Assembly: GCF_963675165.1 (NCBI RefSeq)
Contig: NC_087377.1
Location: 16,183,518-16,247,517, forward strand
Length of the DNA: 64,000 bases
Source: Halichondria panicea
Taxonomy: Eukaryota > Porifera > Demospongiae > Suberitida > Halichondriidae
Reading direction: 5' to 3'
Positions 63,001 through 64,000 of the stretch are shown piece after piece. The notes under the pieces were generated by a model. It did no database searches, had not been told where the DNA came from, and was given only the letters and a program-made list of their open reading frames with translations. The first letter of the stretch is position 1. Every line of letters starts with the position of its first letter. The translations under genes and the position numbers were made by a program.

Positions 63001-63855
63001 AAGTCAATTCTGGTGCTGTCAGCACAGTCAGCATTGTTGACAATGATGAAGGTTTGTATCAGTAGAAAGTAACGGTTTTGATTATACCGCACCGACATAT
63101 ATCACAGCATGCAGTTGTGCTAGTACGGTGTTCATCTATGGGAACGTTAGTAATTATTCATTATAATCTACGTTTACATCGTCATGGCTATTAGGATGTG
63201 TAATACGTTTCTACTGATCTTCTTTCCCCTCCCTTACGGAAATACCAAGAAATGTGTAATACTGTGACCTTCATTTACCGATTGTACCTATATATACATG
63301 CATATCTATTAATTTAATTTGGCTGTTCTCTTCTACTTACTCCTTTTCCTAGTCTTACACTTTCTGTCCTTCCTCCCCCCGTATATATAGTTGATCTAAA
63401 GTTGGTTGTGGCCAATGTGTGTGAGAGTGACGGTCCTGCCACGGTGTGTGTGCAGCTGAGGACGGACACTGAGAGAGAAGCCACTGCCACTGTGCAAACA
63501 TCTGATCTCAGTGCTCAGAGTGAGTCATGCGTGCATGCTTGGTGGTGATGCAGTACTTCTATACCTGCTTGCAACATCAAATCAACCTCTCCATACATGA
63601 ATGTGCCACACTGTCATTTGGACTCAATATAATACTTCCCAACAGGTGGATTGGACTACATCGCTTCTACACTGACCTTCAGTTTCCCCAACCCATCTGC
63701 TGCTGACACAATGCAGTGTAGATCCGTGCCTATAATGGGTGACACTATTGTTGAGCCTTGTGAAGCTTTCTACCTGAATCTCACCTCCTCTGCTGAGAGG
63801 AACCGTATTGTCGACGATGACCTGCCTAATACTGTGATCATCTATGACGATGAAG
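39639..63855 (+). CDS. Gene B: secreted or surface Ig / CCP / Calx-beta protein (3' end beyond window)
   Basis: A chain of 52 plus-strand exons, all joined by phase-1 introns: signal peptide, one Ig domain, 21 CCP (Sushi) modules and 15 Calx-beta modules, still open when the window ends. CCP modules mediate protein binding in complement and adhesion proteins, and Calx-beta modules bind calcium; together they suggest a large extracellular adhesion or recognition molecule. From gene A, a C-terminal Ig-like tail is expected outside the window. I cannot say whether the full product is anchored. The architecture differs from canonical sponge aggregation factors, which lack CCP modules as far as I know. 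One 2-nt insertion in exon 55598-55749 breaks the frame; all other exons are open. An alternative reading is two adjacent genes split in the 50493-52326 intron, but phase and frame match across it. Confidence 0.82.
40077..40176. mobile_element. Tiny inverted-repeat element (100 bp)
   Basis: AGCAGAATTCAAATGTG and CACATTTGAATTCTGCT form exact 17-bp inverted ends; non-coding, in a gene B intron. Confidence 0.65.
40190..40632 (+). mobile_element. TCACCTTA-type repeat carrying a nested TA-element
   Basis: Its ends, ACCTTAAGGTGACAT and ATGTCACCTTAAGGT, are inverted repeats. The element 40303-40518 lies inside, so this host repeat is older. The empty counterpart is 39176-39412. Confidence 0.75.
40303..40518. 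mobile_element. 216-bp MITE with C(C/T)GTATTACTAGAAT ends and TA target duplication
   Basis: Ends CCGTATTACTAGAAT and ATTCTAGTAATACAG are inverted repeats, flanked by TA at 40301-40302 and 40519-40520. TA duplication is the signature of Tc1/mariner-superfamily transposition. Diverged relatives are at 1370-1556 and 28545-28720, and a lone end is near 9909. Confidence 0.85.
40846..41170 (+). repeat. Repeat block related to interior of 3049-3630
   Basis: Words such as CAGAGGAGGTTGGACACGCG, CGTCATAAT, GCATAGTCATA and CAATGAGCCAGAAAC parallel 3125-3375. The left edge CAGTAGACTCTC with CCGG words resembles pogo-type termini, but the right end was not resolved. Confidence 0.45.
42516..42640 (+). 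repeat. Three tandem copies of an about 50-bp unit
   Basis: The unit GCTAAT(G/T)ATATTCATTGAC, followed by CCCA(A/C)ATTAACCGC and GGGAAT, occurs two and a half times in the intron after the Ig exon of gene B. Confidence 0.8.
43011..44856 (+). CDS. Gene B CCP modules 1-3
   Basis: Exons 43011-43202, 44063-44260 and 44644-44856, one CCP module each. The four-Cys Sushi pattern with the Trp before Cys4 is visible (IDCTSLTVPIGG, TVADYCCTPGE, HCLSGGAWSG, PSC). The first two exons, with about 300 bp of upstream intron, are a tandem segmental copy (42700-43440 against 43790-44480). Module 1 has an extra Cys next to Cys2 (YCCTPG) where module 2 has YSCTPG. Module 3 is more diverged (CPQLSLGGGRV, WSGVIPSC). 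Confidence 0.87.
44942..50492 (+). CDS. Gene B CCP modules 4-21: tandem X-Y-Z exon array
   Basis: Eighteen one-module exons: 44942-45160, 45222-45431, 45530-45751, 45828-46037, 46087-46293, 46614-46832, 46906-47115, 47168-47374, 47559-47771, 47828-48031, 48151-48372, 48466-48666, 48729-48935, 49028-49252, 49361-49561, 49620-49826, 50021-50236 and 50286-50492. Three module types recur in order: X (CPDLADPINGTVTF, GTWNGDAPTCSG), Y (AIDNGTISYNPTGNG, GMWSGTVPTCTG) and Z (CPALPSIVDGELVDYG, SVSGGSF). The order is XYZ XYZ XY XYZ XYZ XY XY, so type Z was lost at least twice. Introns between equivalent exons are also nearly identical, proving recent unit duplication. Two X exons (48466 and 49361) share an in-frame 9-nt loss. 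All exons are open and all junctions phase 1. Confidence 0.9.
50510..51058. mobile_element. Inverted-repeat element with GGGATTGGCAAC ends
   Basis: GGGATTGGCAAC near 50512 and GTTGCCAATCCC near 51047 are inverse ends, and an inner pair (AGCCATCCGTGTTGTTTCCC / GGGAAACACGGATGGCT) supports one element. No transposase motif was seen. Confidence 0.6.
51104..51790 (+). repeat. Composite dispersed repeat with inserted block (pair of 4098-4430)
   Basis: Equivalent to 4098-4430 but interrupted at about 51210-51610 by a block beginning CAGGGGCGTAGCCAGGAAGG and ending near CACCCCCTGGCTTCTA. The beginning matches hAT-like terminal sequences common in invertebrates; the right end is imperfect. Confidence 0.55.
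52219..52276 (+). repeat. GAGCGAAAGC dispersed repeat copy next to Calx-beta array
   Basis: Same motif as near 5053, 9377, 21102 and 34371. The preceding sequence from about 52030 (GGAAATGC, CATTCATCAAGCCATC, TAGACTT) also matches gene A intron 19740-19890, showing that both introns carried the same older repeat. Confidence 0.7.
52327..63855 (+). CDS. Gene B Calx-beta modules 1-15
   Basis: Exon pairs: 52327-52485/52540-52752, 52882-53028/53228-53431, 53803-53952/54053-54274, 54733-54882/55031-55249, 55598-55749/55808-56029, 56089-56244/56304-56522, 56805-56960/57192-57407, 57561-57713/57867-58085, 58255-58396/58721-58939, 59165-59305/59394-59600, 59677-59817/60106-60312, 60611-60748/60930-61133, 61308-61463/61626-61883, single exon 62719-63051, and 63391-63519/63646-63855. 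Each module ends in the Calx-beta signature, for example VTIVDNDC, VTIQDNDC and VVISDNDC, with DDxVEE-type turns (IVDDQIVENSQHFSVV). The first half carries VCVxL strands. Modules 1-8 are close paralogues of gene A; the rest are found here only and in the relic. Module 5 has a frameshift, and module 13 contains RRKR. Confidence 0.88.
62029..62144 (-). pseudogene. Antisense Calx-beta half-exon in a gene B intron
   Basis: Read on the minus strand after a CAG acceptor (plus 62145-62147), the frame gives VEEMFENFTVHLND, then VSVIGTRYAVVDIREDE, and a TGA at 62029-62031. This is the second half of a Calx-beta module (E-x-F-xx-F-x-V-x-L ... V-x-I-x-DDE), opposite in orientation to gene B. No partner first-half exon was seen nearby, so it is a stray inverted fragment of a paralogue. 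Confidence 0.72.
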
Positions 63856-64000
63856 GTACGGTACTTCCTGTTGGGTTGTCATGCATGCATCAGTTTTCAC
63901 TATAACTATAACATACGTATCCTGTTGGGTTGTCATGTAAATAATTATATAGCCGAAGGGGTATTTGTTGCAATATACTTTTGAGCTTGTACACTCTTTT
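63856..64000 (+). other. Gene B intron running off the window
   Basis: Starts with a GTACGG donor after exon 63646-63855. By analogy with gene A, tail exons resembling 29330-31504 should follow. Confidence 0.6.

Overview
The window looks like nuclear DNA of an early-branching animal, most likely a demosponge. Genes are split into many small exons with consensus GT-AG introns, often under 300 bp. The AT-rich intergenic DNA is full of TATAATTAT- and GCATGCATGC-type runs, CA/TG microsatellites and short inverted-repeat transposons. The main gene family combines Ig, Sushi (CCP) and Calx-beta modules, the last being typical of sponge aggregation-factor-type surface proteins. The species is an inference.

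Layout. 400-2668 (+) is the 3' end of a lysosomal alpha-mannosidase gene. 2.7-6.1 kb is a transposon and minisatellite desert. 6130-8635 (-) encodes an Eph-receptor-like type I membrane protein with ligand-binding, Cys-rich and FN3 modules and a TM segment, but no kinase. 8.6-12.1 kb holds repeats, including a relic copy of one mannosidase exon. At 12094-13367 (-) and 13603-14186 (+) lie two divergent genes sharing a promoter of about 235 bp: a five-exon gene whose 203-residue product has the hallmarks of securin, and snRNP Sm protein G.

The right-hand 48 kb holds two tandem paralogues on the plus strand. Gene A (15410-31504) encodes a signal peptide, a Cys-less Ig domain, about 14 Calx-beta modules and a C-terminal Ig-like tail. 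It carries several independent frameshifts and two internal deletions and is probably a decaying copy. Gene B (39639 to beyond 64000) encodes a signal peptide, an Ig domain, 21 CCP modules, at least 15 Calx-beta modules, and continues past the window. Every intron I placed in both genes is phase 1, so modules can be gained, lost or swapped without breaking frame. Three-exon CCP units and six-exon Calx-beta units show recent tandem expansion.

Between A and B (34.9-38.3 kb) lies a mosaic relic: fragments of the Calx-beta gene's 3' half in their original order, interrupted by a fused securin/Sm-G fragment, part of which was duplicated in tandem as a unit of about 1034 bp. A further antisense Calx-beta half-exon sits inside an intron of gene B. 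The window therefore shows a modular, secreted adhesion-type gene family in active birth and death, plus a strong candidate for a hard-to-detect sponge securin.
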